DNA of 64,000 bases from contig DATHMK010000031.1 of assembly GCA_035487155.1 (NCBI GenBank), positions 1 through 64,000 of the forward strand, given 5' to 3'. This document shows positions 50,910 to 60,460 of this stretch, one piece after another. Source of the DNA: DAIDKA01 sp035487155 (GTDB lineage: Bacteria; Pseudomonadota; Gammaproteobacteria; Steroidobacterales; Steroidobacteraceae). The notes beneath the pieces were generated by a model that searched no databases, was not told where the DNA came from, and was given only the letters and a program-made list of their open reading frames with translations. Positions within the stretch are counted from its first letter, which is position 1. Each line of letters starts with the position of its first letter. A program made the position numbers and the translations under genes.

Positions 50910-52463
50910 ATGACGCCCACCCCCCGGCCCGCCTCCCAAACCCGCTCCTTCACCACCATCTTCCTGATCGAGATGTGGGAGCGCTTCGGCTTCTATGGCA
51001 TGCAGGTGCTGATGGTCACCTACATGATCAAGAAACTCGGCTTCGTCGACACCCGTGCCAACCTGGTTTTCGGAGCCGCTGCGGCCCTGATCTACGCCAC
51101 CCCGGCAATCGGTGGCTGGATCGGCGACAAGCTGATCGGCACGCGCCGTACCATGAAGGCCGGCGCCCTGGTGCTGGCCGTCGGTTATGCGCTGCTGTGG
51201 CTGCCCACCAACAATGCCTTCTTCCTGTACTTCGCGCTCGGCGTGATCATCGTCGGTAACGGACTGTTCAAGCCCAATTCGGGCAACCTGGTGCGCAAGA
51301 TCTACGAGGGCGACGACACCAAGATCGACAGCGCCTTCACCATCTACTACATGGCCGTGAACATAGGCTCGATGGTTTCGATGACCTTGACGCCCTGGCT
51401 TCGCAACTATGTCGGCGCGCGCTACGGGGAGTCGGCCGGCTGGCACACCGCCTTCGGCGTGTGCTCCATCGGGCTGGTCATCGGTCTGATCAACTATGGC
51501 CTGATGAGCCGCGCCATGGCGGGGCTCGGATCGCCACCGGATGAAGCGCCGGTGAAACCGGCGCGCCTGGCGGCGGTGCTGGGCGGTGCGGTGCTCATCG
51601 TGATCGCCGCGGTGCTGATCCTGCAGAGCGAAACCGTCGCACGTATCTGCGTCTATGTCGCCAGCGCGGTCATTCTCGGCATCTTCGTCAAACTGATCGC
51701 CTCCAGCCGCCGCGACGAGCGCGCCGGGCTGATTGCAGCGTTCGTGCTGGTGGTGCAGACGGTATTCTTCTTCATCTTCTACCAGCAGATGTCCACCTCG
51801 CTGAATCTGTTCGCGCAACGGAACGTGGATCTGGCCTTCAGCGTCTTCGGCTGGCACCTGTTCACCTGGATTCCCGAGCAATACCAGAATCTGAATTCGA
51901 TCTGGATCGTGGTCCTAAGCCCGGTCCTGGTGTTCATCTACAACTCCCTGGGGCGGCTGGGCAAGGATCCTTCGATCGCGGCGAAGTTCGTCTGGGGCTT
52001 CGCGGCCGTAGCCATCGGCTTTTTCATCTATGGCGTGGGCGCCCGCTGGGCCATCAATGGCCAGGTCTCCTCCTGGATCATGGTGTGGGGCTATGGCCTG
52101 TATTCATTGGGCGAGCTGCTGGTCAGTGGCCTGGGGCTGGCCATGATCGCCCGCTATGTGCCGGAGCGTATGGGCGGTTTCATGATGGGCGCCTACTTCG
52201 TGGCCTCGGGACTGTCGCAGTACCTGGGCAGTGTGGTGGCGAACTTTGCGCATATCCCGGCGAATATCACCAATCCGGTCGAATCGCTGACGATCTACAC
52301 ACGACTGTTCAACGAGCTGGGGCTTACCGGGGTGGTCTGTACCGTCATCGCCATCGCGATGCTGCCATTCATGTCGAAACTGTCGGCCAGCCACGCCGAC
52401 ACGGCGGCCGCGGCCGCCGCGCTGCCGGCCGTGCGCAGCGAAGAATTCGACCTCAGTTCATGA
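50910..52463 (+). CDS. POT-family peptide:proton symporter
   Basis: A 517-residue transporter of di- and tripeptides (PTR2/DtpT type). The proton-coupling motif E-x-x-E-R-F occurs as EMWERFGFYGMQVL, then GGWIGDKLIGTRRTM, and the second POT signature FTIYYMAVNIGSMVSMTLTPWL. The first YGDRLMG-like segment and FFIFYQQMSTSLNLF of helix 7 are family-typical. ATG 50910 lies ten bases after the GIDE stop. The stop overlaps the next ATG by four bases. Confidence 0.93.
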   Translation: MTPTPRPASQTRSFTTIFLIEMWERFGFYGMQVLMVTYMIKKLGFVDTRANLVFGAAAALIYATPAIGGWIGDKLIGTRRTMKAGALVLAVGYALLWLPTNNAFFLYFALGVIIVGNGLFKPNSGNLVRKIYEGDDTKIDSAFTIYYMAVNIGSMVSMTLTPWLRNYVGARYGESAGWHTAFGVCSIGLVIGLINYGLMSRAMAGLGSPPDEAPVKPARLAAVLGGAVLIVIAAVLILQSETVARICVYVASAVILGIFVKLIASSRRDERAGLIAAFVLVVQTVFFFIFYQQMSTSLNLFAQRNVDLAFSVFGWHLFTWIPEQYQNLNSIWIVVLSPVLVFIYNSLGRLGKDPSIAAKFVWGFAAVAIGFFIYGVGARWAINGQVSSWIMVWGYGLYSLGELLVSGLGLAMIARYVPERMGGFMMGAYFVASGLSQYLGSVVANFAHIPANITNPVESLTIYTRLFNELGLTGVVCTVIAIAMLPFMSKLSASHADTAAAAAALPAVRSEEFDLSS

Positions 52464-53923
52464 GCGCAGCGCATCAGGAACCACGGGATATCCTCAATGA
52501 TATCGCCCGGCAGGCCATGCTCGATTACGACCTGCTGCCGGACTTCTCCCCCGAAGCGCAGGCGCAGGCACGCGCCATCGCCCTGCCGAGCGCCAAGCTC
52601 AGCGGCCGGGATCTGCGTAGCGCGCAGTGGGTGTCCATCGACAACGACGACTCCCGCGATCTGGATCAGCTCTCGGCGGCCCAGGTGCTCGATGCCACGA
52701 CCACCCGTTTGCTGGTGGCCATCGCCGATGTGGATGCGAGCGTCACGCGCGGCTCGCCCATTGATGATCATGCGCGTCACAACACCACCTCGGTGTACAC
52801 CGCGGGGCGTATTTTTCCGATGCTGCCGGAACGGCTGTCCACGGACCTGACTTCGCTGATTGAGGGCCAGGAGCGCCTGGCCGTGGTGATGCAACTGGAT
52901 GTGACGGCCGAGGGCGCGATCAGCGGCTCTGACATCTACCGGGCCACCGTCATCAACAAGGCCAAACTGGCCTATGACAGCGTGGCCAGCTGGCTCGAAG
53001 GTGGCGCACCTGTGCCGCCGGCGCTCGCAGCCGCCGGACTTGAGGAGCAGCTTAGGCTGCAGGATCGGGTCGCTCAGGCCCTGGGCAGGGTGCGTCATGC
53101 GCAAGGAGCCCTCACGCTTGAGACCATTCAGACCAGTGCGGTCTTCGAGGGCAGCTTGCTTCGGGACCTAGTACCCGAACGCACGAATCGGGCCCATGAG
53201 TTGATTGAAAACGTCATGGTCGCCGCCAACGGCGTGGCGGCACGCTGGCTGCAGGCCAAGGGCCAGCCCTCGATCCGGCGCGTGCTGCGCACGCCGGAGC
53301 ACTGGGATCGGATCGTGGCCCTGGCGGCCGAACACCAGGGACAGCTTCCGGCCGCACCCGATCCGGTGGCTCTGAATGCCTTTCTGGCGCGCTGCCGGGA
53401 GCAAAGCCCGGACCAGTTCCCGGATCTGTCGCTGGCGGTCATCAAGCTGCTGGGCCGTGGTGAATACGCGCTGGAACTGCCGGGTGCGCCGGTTGCCGGC
53501 CATTTCGGCTTGGCCGTCACCGACTACATGCATTCCACGGCGCCCAACCGGCGCTTTCCGGATGTGATCGTCCAGCGCCTCATCAAATCCGTCCTCGATG
53601 CCACGCCGGCACCGTACCCGCAAAGCGAGCTTGCGGCGCTGGCGAACCATTGCACGCTGCAGGAGGACAATGCCGCCAAGGTGGAGCGGCGCGTCGCCAA
53701 ATCCGCGGCCGCGCTGCTGCTGCATGCCCGGGTGGGACAGAGCTTCGACGCCATCATCACCGGTGCCGCGGACAAGGGTACCTGGGCACGCACCGTGGCG
53801 CCCCCGGTTGAGGGCCGGATCGTGCGCGGCTTTCAGGGCCTGAAGGTGGGCCAGAAGGTGACGGTGCGCCTGTTGAGCACGGATGTCAGCCGCGGTTTCA
53901 TCGATTTCGCCTGCGAGAAATAG
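52460..53923 (+). CDS. RNB-domain ribonuclease (RNase II/R family, short form)
   Basis: A 487-residue 3'-to-5' exoribonuclease. There is no N-terminal cold-shock domain; the RNB domain starts by residue 45. The acidic cluster reads VSIDNDDSRDLDQLSAA: Asp61, Asp67 and Asp69 line up with three of the four RNase II aspartates, while the fourth position is Gln70. FGLAVTDYMHSTAPNRRFPDVIVQRL is the standard RNB block, and an S1-like tail follows (VEGRIVRGFQGLKVGQKVTVRLL). ATG 52460 overlaps the peptide transporter stop by four bases. Confidence 0.9.
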   Translation: MSAAHQEPRDILNDIARQAMLDYDLLPDFSPEAQAQARAIALPSAKLSGRDLRSAQWVSIDNDDSRDLDQLSAAQVLDATTTRLLVAIADVDASVTRGSPIDDHARHNTTSVYTAGRIFPMLPERLSTDLTSLIEGQERLAVVMQLDVTAEGAISGSDIYRATVINKAKLAYDSVASWLEGGAPVPPALAAAGLEEQLRLQDRVAQALGRVRHAQGALTLETIQTSAVFEGSLLRDLVPERTNRAHELIENVMVAANGVAARWLQAKGQPSIRRVLRTPEHWDRIVALAAEHQGQLPAAPDPVALNAFLARCREQSPDQFPDLSLAVIKLLGRGEYALELPGAPVAGHFGLAVTDYMHSTAPNRRFPDVIVQRLIKSVLDATPAPYPQSELAALANHCTLQEDNAAKVERRVAKSAAALLLHARVGQSFDAIITGAADKGTWARTVAPPVEGRIVRGFQGLKVGQKVTVRLLSTDVSRGFIDFACEK

Positions 53924-53926
53924 CTC

Positions 53927-54643
53927 ATGGCCTTGGAACCCGCCAGCCCCAGGATCGCCTACGAGAACACGGATTTCCTCATCAGCGAGGAGGCACGACC
54001 CCTGCGGATCCTGGCCGAATATCTGGAGCCGCTGCACCGCTTCGCCCACGCCGGCGTGCGTGACACCATCGTTTTCTTCGGTTCGGCGCGGCTGACGGCG
54101 CAAGGCCCGATGGGTCGCTATTACGAGGACGCGCGCGCCCTGGCGCACAAGATCACGCAGTGGTCGATGGCGCTGCCCACGCATGCGCACCGCTATGTGA
54201 TCTGCTCAGGCGGCGGCGGGGGCATCATGGAGGCTGCGAACCGCGGCGCCTCGGAGGCGGGCGGCAAGACCATAGGTTTGAACATCAGTCTGCCGCACGA
54301 GCAGCAGGCCAATCCCTACATCACCCGCGAACTGGCTTTCCAGTTCCACTACTTCTTCATGCGCAAGCTCTGGTTCGCACAGCTGGCGCGCGCGCTGATC
54401 GCCTTCCCCGGGGGGTTCGGCACCCTGGATGAGCTGATGGAGATTCTCACCCTGGCTCAGACCGGCAAGTTCGGCCGACGGGTGCCCGTCATCCTGTACG
54501 GCACGGAGTACTGGAACGAGATCATCAACTTCAAGGCCCTGCTCCGCCACGGCATGATCAGTGCCGCGGATCTCGATCTCTTCAAATGCGTCGATACGCC
54601 GGAGGCGGCGCTGCTGGTGCTGCAGACCACTCTGCAGCCCTAG
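53927..54643 (+). CDS. LOG-family (TIGR00730) Rossmann-fold protein
   Basis: A 238-residue protein of the 'lysine decarboxylase-like' LOG/PpnN-related family. Motifs: TIVFFGSARL near residue 50, SGGGGGIMEAANRGASEAGGK at 94 onward, and PGGFGTLDELMEILTLAQTGK at 161 onward. Members are nucleotide-5'-monophosphate phosphoribohydrolases in many bacteria. It follows the RNB gene after three bases, so it is very probably in the same operon, which would link RNA degradation with nucleotide salvage. Confidence 0.92.
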   Translation: MALEPASPRIAYENTDFLISEEARPLRILAEYLEPLHRFAHAGVRDTIVFFGSARLTAQGPMGRYYEDARALAHKITQWSMALPTHAHRYVICSGGGGGIMEAANRGASEAGGKTIGLNISLPHEQQANPYITRELAFQFHYFFMRKLWFAQLARALIAFPGGFGTLDELMEILTLAQTGKFGRRVPVILYGTEYWNEIINFKALLRHGMISAADLDLFKCVDTPEAALLVLQTTLQP

Positions 54644-54670
54644 CAGACGCCGTTCCGGACGCAGGGTCGA

Positions 54671-54844
54671 TCAGCGGCAGTGTTCGTCGCCGTCGACGCA
54701 GGTGACCCACACATGCTCGTGCCAGTACCGGTGATGGTCGCGGTCGTAGTACCCCTCGGAGGGGCCGGCGACGACGCAGCCCGCCATAAATACGGCAAGA
54801 CCCACAAGAATGCTGCCCATCACGATGCGCTTGATGTCTTTCAT
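54671..54844 (-). CDS. Small lipoprotein
   Basis: A 57-residue protein with a lipobox (FMAGC, residues 19-23) and a short acidic, histidine-rich mature part (YYDRDHHRYWHEHVWVTC), which has three His-His or His-x-His spots and two cysteines beyond the lipidated one. ATG 54844 has AGGACAG upstream. Unknown family. Metal binding is possible. The next gene to the left converges on it. Confidence 0.6.
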   Translation of the reverse strand: MKDIKRIVMGSILVGLAVFMAGCVVAGPSEGYYDRDHHRYWHEHVWVTCVDGDEHCR

Positions 54845-55109
54845 GACCTGTCCTTTGGTGTCCAAAATCGAAGCCAGATTGTCGACCGGGTCGGCCAAAG
54901 TGGCTGCCAGGCTTCGGTCTGATCTTGCGACCCGACTTCCCGCCGGCTGCTGTAGGACGCCTTACCCGCTCGTAGGCGCAGCTCCCGCTCCCGCTGTTGC
55001 GCCGCAGCGCGATTAATGTCCAAACGGAAGGGCCCCAAAACTGTGCCTGGGGTCCCAGTCTTAACGCGGCGATCCGAATTTCACCGCAGGTTGGCCGATA
55101 CTCAAGCAA

Positions 55110-57407
55110 ATGGCCGCCGTGATGACAGCTTCCCTAGCCGATATTCCCCCCGCCCAGGAGGAAGGCGACTCCCTGGCGCTGCTGCGGGAGGACCCGGCCT
55201 TCGCGGTCGGTGCGGACCCCGAGTTGGAACGCTGGATCGCTACGGCGCGGCGGCAGTCGGATGTGAGCTGTGTGGCCCTGTCTTTGGTGCGTGGCCCCCG
55301 CCAGGTGGTGCGCCTGGTGGGCGAGGCCAGCGGCACCAGCGAGCGGCTGTGCGAGCTCTCCAGCGCCGTGCCTCTGGAGGATTATCTGCTCGGAACCGGC
55401 GCTACCCCCGGCGATGGCCGCGGCGCCTTCGCCGAAGTCCAGATCACCGTGAGCGGCAAGGTGGTCGGCCAATTGGTCATGACCGACCCCATGCGGGCCA
55501 GCTGGTCTTCTGATGACCTCGCGGCCCTGTGCGACGCCGCGGCCGGCGTGGCCACGGAACTGGAGCGACGCCTGGCCTGCGCCCAGGTGGTGCGGGTTCA
55601 GGAACTGGTCAGCTCCCACAACCGCGTTCACGACATGATCGGCAATGGCGCCCCATTGCGCGATGTCCTGATCGAGGTGTGCCTGATCATCGAACGCTAC
55701 GACCCCTCCTTCATCCCCTCGGTACTGCTGCGCGACTCGGTCTCCAATACCCTGCACTCCGGCATCGGGCCCTCCCTCCCCAAGGCCTACCTGGACTCCG
55801 TCGATGGGGCGCCCATCGGCCCCAATATCGGCACCTGTGGTCCGGCGGCATGGTTTGGTGAACTGGCGATCTCCGCAGATCTGAGCCAGGACCCCAAGTG
55901 GACCCCGATCCGCGCCATGGCCGAAATGGCCGGTGTCGCGCACTGCTGGTCGATGCCCATCAAGGATCACTCCGGCGAGGTCCTGGGCACGCTCGCATTG
56001 TACGGACGGCGCCCGCGCTCCCCCCAACCCGAGCATGTGGCGCTGATGCGCGATTGGGCCCGCGTTGCCAGCACCGCGCTGGAGCGAACCCGATCCATCG
56101 AGCGGCTACGGCACGACGCACGCCATGACAGCCTCACCGGACTGCCCAATCGGGCGGCCATTTTCGAGAAGCTCGATGCCGCCATCGAGCAGGTCCAGGC
56201 GGAAACCCCGCTGGCCGTGTTCTTCGTGGATCTGGACGGCCTGAAGGCGTTGAACGACACGCTCGGACATGACGTTGCGGACGAGATGATTCGCGAGGTG
56301 GCGCAGCGCCTGCTGGCCAGCGTGCGCATCGGCGACTTCGTCGGGCGCTTCGGCGGCGATGAGTTCATCGTGGTCGCCGAAGACATCGGCGATCCGCTGG
56401 AAGCGGGACACCTGGGCGAGCGTCTGCTCAGCGCCATCGCCCAACCGCTCCCCGGTCTTGGCGCGCGGGTCATTACCGCCAGCATCGGCATCGCCCTGAT
56501 CCGCACCAGCGCCATCGAAGCGCGCGAAGCCATCCGCAGATCTGACGCCGCGATGTATGAGGCCAAGCGCACCGGCCGTGACCGGTGTGTATTCGCGGAG
56601 ATCGGCGAGACCGCCCGCGCCGGTCGCCGGCTCGAACTGGCCAGAGCGCTGCACGGGGCGGAAACGCGCGGCGAGATGTCACTGGTCTATCAACCCGTCA
56701 TTGCCCTGCCGAGCCGGCGCATCATCGGCGTGGAAGCCCTGCTGCGCTGGAACAGTCCCACCCTGGGGGAAGTCCTGCCCAGCGAGTTCATCCCCATCGC
56801 CGAGGACAATGGCACCATCCTGCAGCTGGGCGCCTGGGTGCTGTGGGAGAGCTGCACCGCCTTGGCGACGCTGGCCCAGGGCGGTCACCGCCTGGAACTC
56901 GGGGTGAATGTGTCGGCACGGCAGTTGTCGCAGCCGGATTTTCCGCTGTGGGTGCGGCAGACGCTGTCACATGCCCAGTTCAGCCCTGCCATGCTCAGCC
57001 TGGAGCTGACCGAGACCTCCTTGCTGCGTCCGGACAGCGTCAGCGTCGGCAATGTGCGCACCCTGGAAAAGATGGGCGTGCGGGTCGCCCTGGATGATTT
57101 CGGGACCGGCTATTCCTCCCTGACCTGGCTGCGCGATCACCCCTTCGGCTCAATCAAGATCGACCGCAGCTTTGTGGCGGGCATCCAGAAACAGGACAGC
57201 AGCCGTGCCATCGTCTCGGCCATTATCCGCATGGCCAAGGACGTGGGCTGCACCGTGACCGCCGAAGGTGTCGAAACCGAAGAACAGCTGCGCATCCTGG
57301 AGTCCTTGGGCTGCGATCACGCGCAGGGCTTCCTGATCGCCCGCCCCGTCAGCCCCACCGCCCTGCTCGACTGCCTGCACGCCCCGACGCCGCTGCTGGT
57401 GCCCTGA
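55110..57407 (+). CDS. GAF-GAF-GGDEF-EAL cyclic di-GMP regulator
   Basis: A 765-residue signalling protein. Two GAF-like sensor domains cover about residues 30-165 and 185-325 (VPLEDYLLGTG; AWFGELAISADLSQDPKWTPI), with CGPAAWFGE as a GAF signature. The GGDEF motif (VGRFGGDEF) at about residue 410 keeps the RxxD inhibitory site five residues upstream (RIGD), and the EAL domain starts EALLRW with DDFGTGYSS, IKIDRSFV and AEGVETEEQL all intact. Both enzymatic activities are therefore plausible. There is no membrane segment. It could be controlled by redox or small ligands at the GAF domains. ATG 55110 begins MAAVMTASLADIPP; ATG 55122 is possible. Confidence 0.94.
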   Translation: MAAVMTASLADIPPAQEEGDSLALLREDPAFAVGADPELERWIATARRQSDVSCVALSLVRGPRQVVRLVGEASGTSERLCELSSAVPLEDYLLGTGATPGDGRGAFAEVQITVSGKVVGQLVMTDPMRASWSSDDLAALCDAAAGVATELERRLACAQVVRVQELVSSHNRVHDMIGNGAPLRDVLIEVCLIIERYDPSFIPSVLLRDSVSNTLHSGIGPSLPKAYLDSVDGAPIGPNIGTCGPAAWFGELAISADLSQDPKWTPIRAMAEMAGVAHCWSMPIKDHSGEVLGTLALYGRRPRSPQPEHVALMRDWARVASTALERTRSIERLRHDARHDSLTGLPNRAAIFEKLDAAIEQVQAETPLAVFFVDLDGLKALNDTLGHDVADEMIREVAQRLLASVRIGDFVGRFGGDEFIVVAEDIGDPLEAGHLGERLLSAIAQPLPGLGARVITASIGIALIRTSAIEAREAIRRSDAAMYEAKRTGRDRCVFAEIGETARAGRRLELARALHGAETRGEMSLVYQPVIALPSRRIIGVEALLRWNSPTLGEVLPSEFIPIAEDNGTILQLGAWVLWESCTALATLAQGGHRLELGVNVSARQLSQPDFPLWVRQTLSHAQFSPAMLSLELTETSLLRPDSVSVGNVRTLEKMGVRVALDDFGTGYSSLTWLRDHPFGSIKIDRSFVAGIQKQDSSRAIVSAIIRMAKDVGCTVTAEGVETEEQLRILESLGCDHAQGFLIARPVSPTALLDCLHAPTPLLVP

Positions 57408-57503
57408 GCGTTCTGCGGCCCGGCCCGCGGATCCTTGCATCCGGGATGACCCCGGCTGCGTACATCTCCTGCCAGCCACCACCAAGCAGGGGATCTCAAG
57501 CCT

Positions 57504-59048
57504 ATGAACCTTCAACGTCAGCGGATCGTATCCGCGGTCGTCGCCGCCGTCCTTCCACTAGCGGCATCCGCCTCCAGTCATCGCGAGGCACCCTTCATCA
57601 CCACCCGCCCGAAGGTCGACGCCACCGACCTGTACATGTTCAACAGCTACGAAGCGGGCCGTAGCGGCTATGTGACACTGATTGCGAACTATCAGCCGTT
57701 TGAAAATCCTCAGGGTGGTCCGAACTACTACACCATGGACCCGAACGCGCTGTATGAAATCCTCATTGATAACAACGGCAGCGGCCACGAGGCACTCACC
57801 TTTCAGTTCCGCTTCACCACCGTTGATGCCGGCCTGACCGTCACCGCGGGTAAGAAAGCCATTCCGGTACCGCTGACCAATATCGGGCCGGTCGATGCCA
57901 CCAACACTGCGGCACAAAATGTGGCGGAGACCTACACCGTGACGCTGATGGGCGGGGATCGCCGCTCCGGCACCGCGCGTGCGGTTGTGGATGCGACCAC
58001 CGGCTCGAAGACCTTCACCAAACCGCTCGACAACATCGGCGCCAAATCCATCGCCGACTATGCGGCCTACGCCGGCGCGTTCGTGCACACCATCAACATT
58101 CCCGGTTGCAGCACGCCGGGCAAGGTGTTTGTGGGCCAGCGCCAGGATCCCTTCGTGGTCAACCTCGGGGAGACCTTCGATCTGGTCAATATCAAGTACC
58201 CGGTCGAGGAACTGGCCCCGGCGGGCGTGAACGCGCGCAACCTGGCGCCAAACTCCCTGGCCGGTTACAACGTCACCTCCATTGCCCTGGAGATTCCGAC
58301 CGGCTGTCTGACATCCGGCAGCGATCCGGTGATCGGCGCCTGGACCACCGCCAGCCTGCGCCAATCGGCGGTGCTCAATCCCCTGCCGCAGAGCGCCTAC
58401 AGCGTCAACAGCGTCGGAGCGGTCGTCGGGCCGACCTTCGCCGCCGTCGAGGGCGGCGCCTGGTCCCAGGTTTCACGCTTAGGGATGCCGCTGGTCAATG
58501 AACTGGTCATCGGTTTGCCGGACAAGGACCGCTTCAATGCCTCGGCCCCGAAGGATGACGCGCAGTTTGCCGACTACGTCACCAACCCGTCGCTGCCGGT
58601 GCTGCTGCAGGCCCTGTTCGGATCAGCCGGCGTGCTCGCGCCGAATGTCTATCCGCGCAGCGATCTGATTGCGGCCTTCCTGACCGGCCTCAAGGGGCTC
58701 AACCAGCCCAAGTCCGTCACCCCGGCGGAGGAGCTGCGGCTGAACACCAGCATCCCCGCAACGCCGGTGGCTTCCCAGAACGATCTGGGCGTGCTCGGCG
58801 GTGATACCGGGGGGTTCCCCAATGGCCGCCGTCCGATCGACGATGTGGTCGACATCGAGCTGCGCGTGGCCATGGGTGTGCTGCTGTCACCGTTCAACGG
58901 CAGTGCCCAGGACCCGGATCCGGCCTCGGATGCCTCCCGGCAATTGCATTACACCGATGGTGCCGAGCCCAATCCGGCCAACTACCTGCCGGTCTTTCCG
59001 TACCTCAACACGGCGCTGGCCGGCTCGCCCACCAGTGCCAACGACTAA
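57504..59048 (+). CDS. DUF4331 secreted protein
   Basis: A 514-residue exported protein with a signal peptide (IVSAVVAAVLPLAASASS) and the DUF4331 hallmark SSHREAPFITTRPKVDATDL just after it. The mature part is a large beta domain with LYMFNSYEAGRSGYVTLIAN, GPNYYTMDPNALYEILIDN and HTINIPGCSTPGKVFVGQRQ, and a C-terminal 'DVVDIELRVAMGVL'. Function is unknown; it is a family of cell-surface proteins. ATG 57504 has CAAGCAGGGG about twelve bases upstream. It heads a four-gene operon continuing to 61566. Confidence 0.92.
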   Translation: MNLQRQRIVSAVVAAVLPLAASASSHREAPFITTRPKVDATDLYMFNSYEAGRSGYVTLIANYQPFENPQGGPNYYTMDPNALYEILIDNNGSGHEALTFQFRFTTVDAGLTVTAGKKAIPVPLTNIGPVDATNTAAQNVAETYTVTLMGGDRRSGTARAVVDATTGSKTFTKPLDNIGAKSIADYAAYAGAFVHTINIPGCSTPGKVFVGQRQDPFVVNLGETFDLVNIKYPVEELAPAGVNARNLAPNSLAGYNVTSIALEIPTGCLTSGSDPVIGAWTTASLRQSAVLNPLPQSAYSVNSVGAVVGPTFAAVEGGAWSQVSRLGMPLVNELVIGLPDKDRFNASAPKDDAQFADYVTNPSLPVLLQALFGSAGVLAPNVYPRSDLIAAFLTGLKGLNQPKSVTPAEELRLNTSIPATPVASQNDLGVLGGDTGGFPNGRRPIDDVVDIELRVAMGVLLSPFNGSAQDPDPASDASRQLHYTDGAEPNPANYLPVFPYLNTALAGSPTSAND

Positions 59049-59060
59049 AGGTACCCACAC

Positions 59061-59318
59061 ATGAAAACCAAACTAGCCATCATGACCAGCGTCGGGCTGG
59101 CCGCGGGCCTGGTCAGCGGCTGCGGCAGCCAGAGCGGACAGGGCATGGCCGGCAGCACCGCGCCGGTCAGCACCTCCCAGGCGCTGGACACTCAAAAAGT
59201 GCTGGCGCAGGCCCAGGTGCCGACGGAAACCGCCACGCCCTATGCAGTGGACGGCGGGATGCTGACGCTCACCGACACCAGTGAGACCAGCGAACCCATC
59301 AGCATCAACGGGATGTGA
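59061..59318 (+). CDS. Small lipoprotein of the DUF4331 operon
   Basis: An 85-residue lipoprotein with lipobox LVSGC at about residues 17-21 and a Ser/Thr/Gln-rich unstructured tail (GSTAPVSTSQALDTQKVLAQ). The end 'TLTDTSETSEPISINGM' has no known domain. It is 12 bases after the DUF4331 stop, and its stop overlaps the next possible start (GTG 59315) by four bases. Confidence 0.72.
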   Translation: MKTKLAIMTSVGLAAGLVSGCGSQSGQGMAGSTAPVSTSQALDTQKVLAQAQVPTETATPYAVDGGMLTLTDTSETSEPISINGM

Positions 59319-59323
59319 GTGTC

Positions 59324-60460
59324 ATGCGCCGGCAGGCTTTTGCACTCCTGAGCCTGCTGGCGCCGCTCGCCGGCGTTTGGGCAGCACCCTACGTGCCGCG
59401 CAGTGATGCACAGGTTCTGGCGGATTTGCCCGCCGGAGCCCGTCATGCCAGCGTCGCCACCCGCGAACTCACGCGCACCCGCCTGGATATCGCCCTGCCG
59501 CTGGCGCAGTTCTACATCGCCCGCGCGCGCGCCACCGGGGATCTGCGCTTCCTGGGCTACGCGGAGGCCATCCTCACGCCCTGGATGAACCGACCTGAGG
59601 TTCCCACTGCGGTGCTGGTGCTGCATGCCACGGTACTGCAGAGCCGACACCTTTTCGACGCTTCCCTGAGCGAACTGGAGCGCGCACTGGCACAGGATCC
59701 CACTGATGCCCAGGCCTGGTTGACCCGTGCCACGGTGCTGCGGGTGCTGGGTCGCTACGCCGAGGCGAACGCGGCCTGTGGCCACCTGGCCGCAACCGCC
59801 GACCCGGCCATCACCACGCTTTGCGTTCAGGGACTCCATGGTCTGACCGGCCATCTGCCGGGTGCCTATGCGGCCATCATGGCGCTGCCCCAGCAGGCGC
59901 TGCCGCCCGAAGCGCGTGCCTGGCGCTATTCGGAGCTGGGCGAGATGGCCGAGCGCCTCGGTGATGACCGCGCCGCCGAGCACTGGTTGCGTGAGGGACT
60001 GGCGGTGGCGCCGGATGACTTCTACATGCGAGCGGCGTGCGCGGATGTGCTGCTGCGCCAGCGGCGCGCCCCGGAGGCCCTGCAGCTTCTCGCCGGCTAC
60101 GAGTCGATGGAACCGATGTTGCTGCGGATCGCCATTGCCCAGCGGATGCTGCGTGACCGCGGCAGCGTCCGCACCAACGATCTGCTGTCCACTGCCTTCA
60201 GCGTCGAACAGCAGCGCGGCGATGCCGTGCATCGCCGCGAACAGGCGCGCTTCTTGTTGGATGTGTCCTGGCAGCCCGCCGCGGCGCTGGCCGCAGCCCA
60301 GCAGAACTGGCAGGTGCAGCGCGAGCCTGAGGATCTGCTGATCCTGCTGCGCGCCGCGCAAGCCGCGCGGGCGCCCGCGGCGGCCGCGCCCGCCCGCGAG
60401 TTTCTGCGCAGGAATCAACTCCAGGACGCGCGCCTGGCCTCCCTTGGGGTCAGCCCATGA
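59324..60460 (+). CDS. Exported TPR-containing protein
   Basis: A 378-residue protein with a signal peptide (QAFALLSLLAPLAGVWAAP) followed by TPR-like helical repeats: ALPLAQFYIARARATGDLRF, SELERALAQDPTDAQAWLTR and RYAEANAACGHLAATADPAI. Repeats of this type usually bind partner proteins. The start may be GTG 59315 or ATG 59324. Its stop overlaps the HupE start by four bases, so it is translationally coupled to the next gene and probably scaffolds this complex. Confidence 0.8.
   Translation: MRRQAFALLSLLAPLAGVWAAPYVPRSDAQVLADLPAGARHASVATRELTRTRLDIALPLAQFYIARARATGDLRFLGYAEAILTPWMNRPEVPTAVLVLHATVLQSRHLFDASLSELERALAQDPTDAQAWLTRATVLRVLGRYAEANAACGHLAATADPAITTLCVQGLHGLTGHLPGAYAAIMALPQQALPPEARAWRYSELGEMAERLGDDRAAEHWLREGLAVAPDDFYMRAACADVLLRQRRAPEALQLLAGYESMEPMLLRIAIAQRMLRDRGSVRTNDLLSTAFSVEQQRGDAVHRREQARFLLDVSWQPAAALAAAQQNWQVQREPEDLLILLRAAQAARAPAAAAPAREFLRRNQLQDARLASLGVSP

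Noticed and set aside
52085..52459. An N-terminal extension of the RNB ribonuclease into the peptide transporter
   Set aside because: The extension overlaps an intact POT C-terminus; ATG 52460 gives the standard ATGA coupling.
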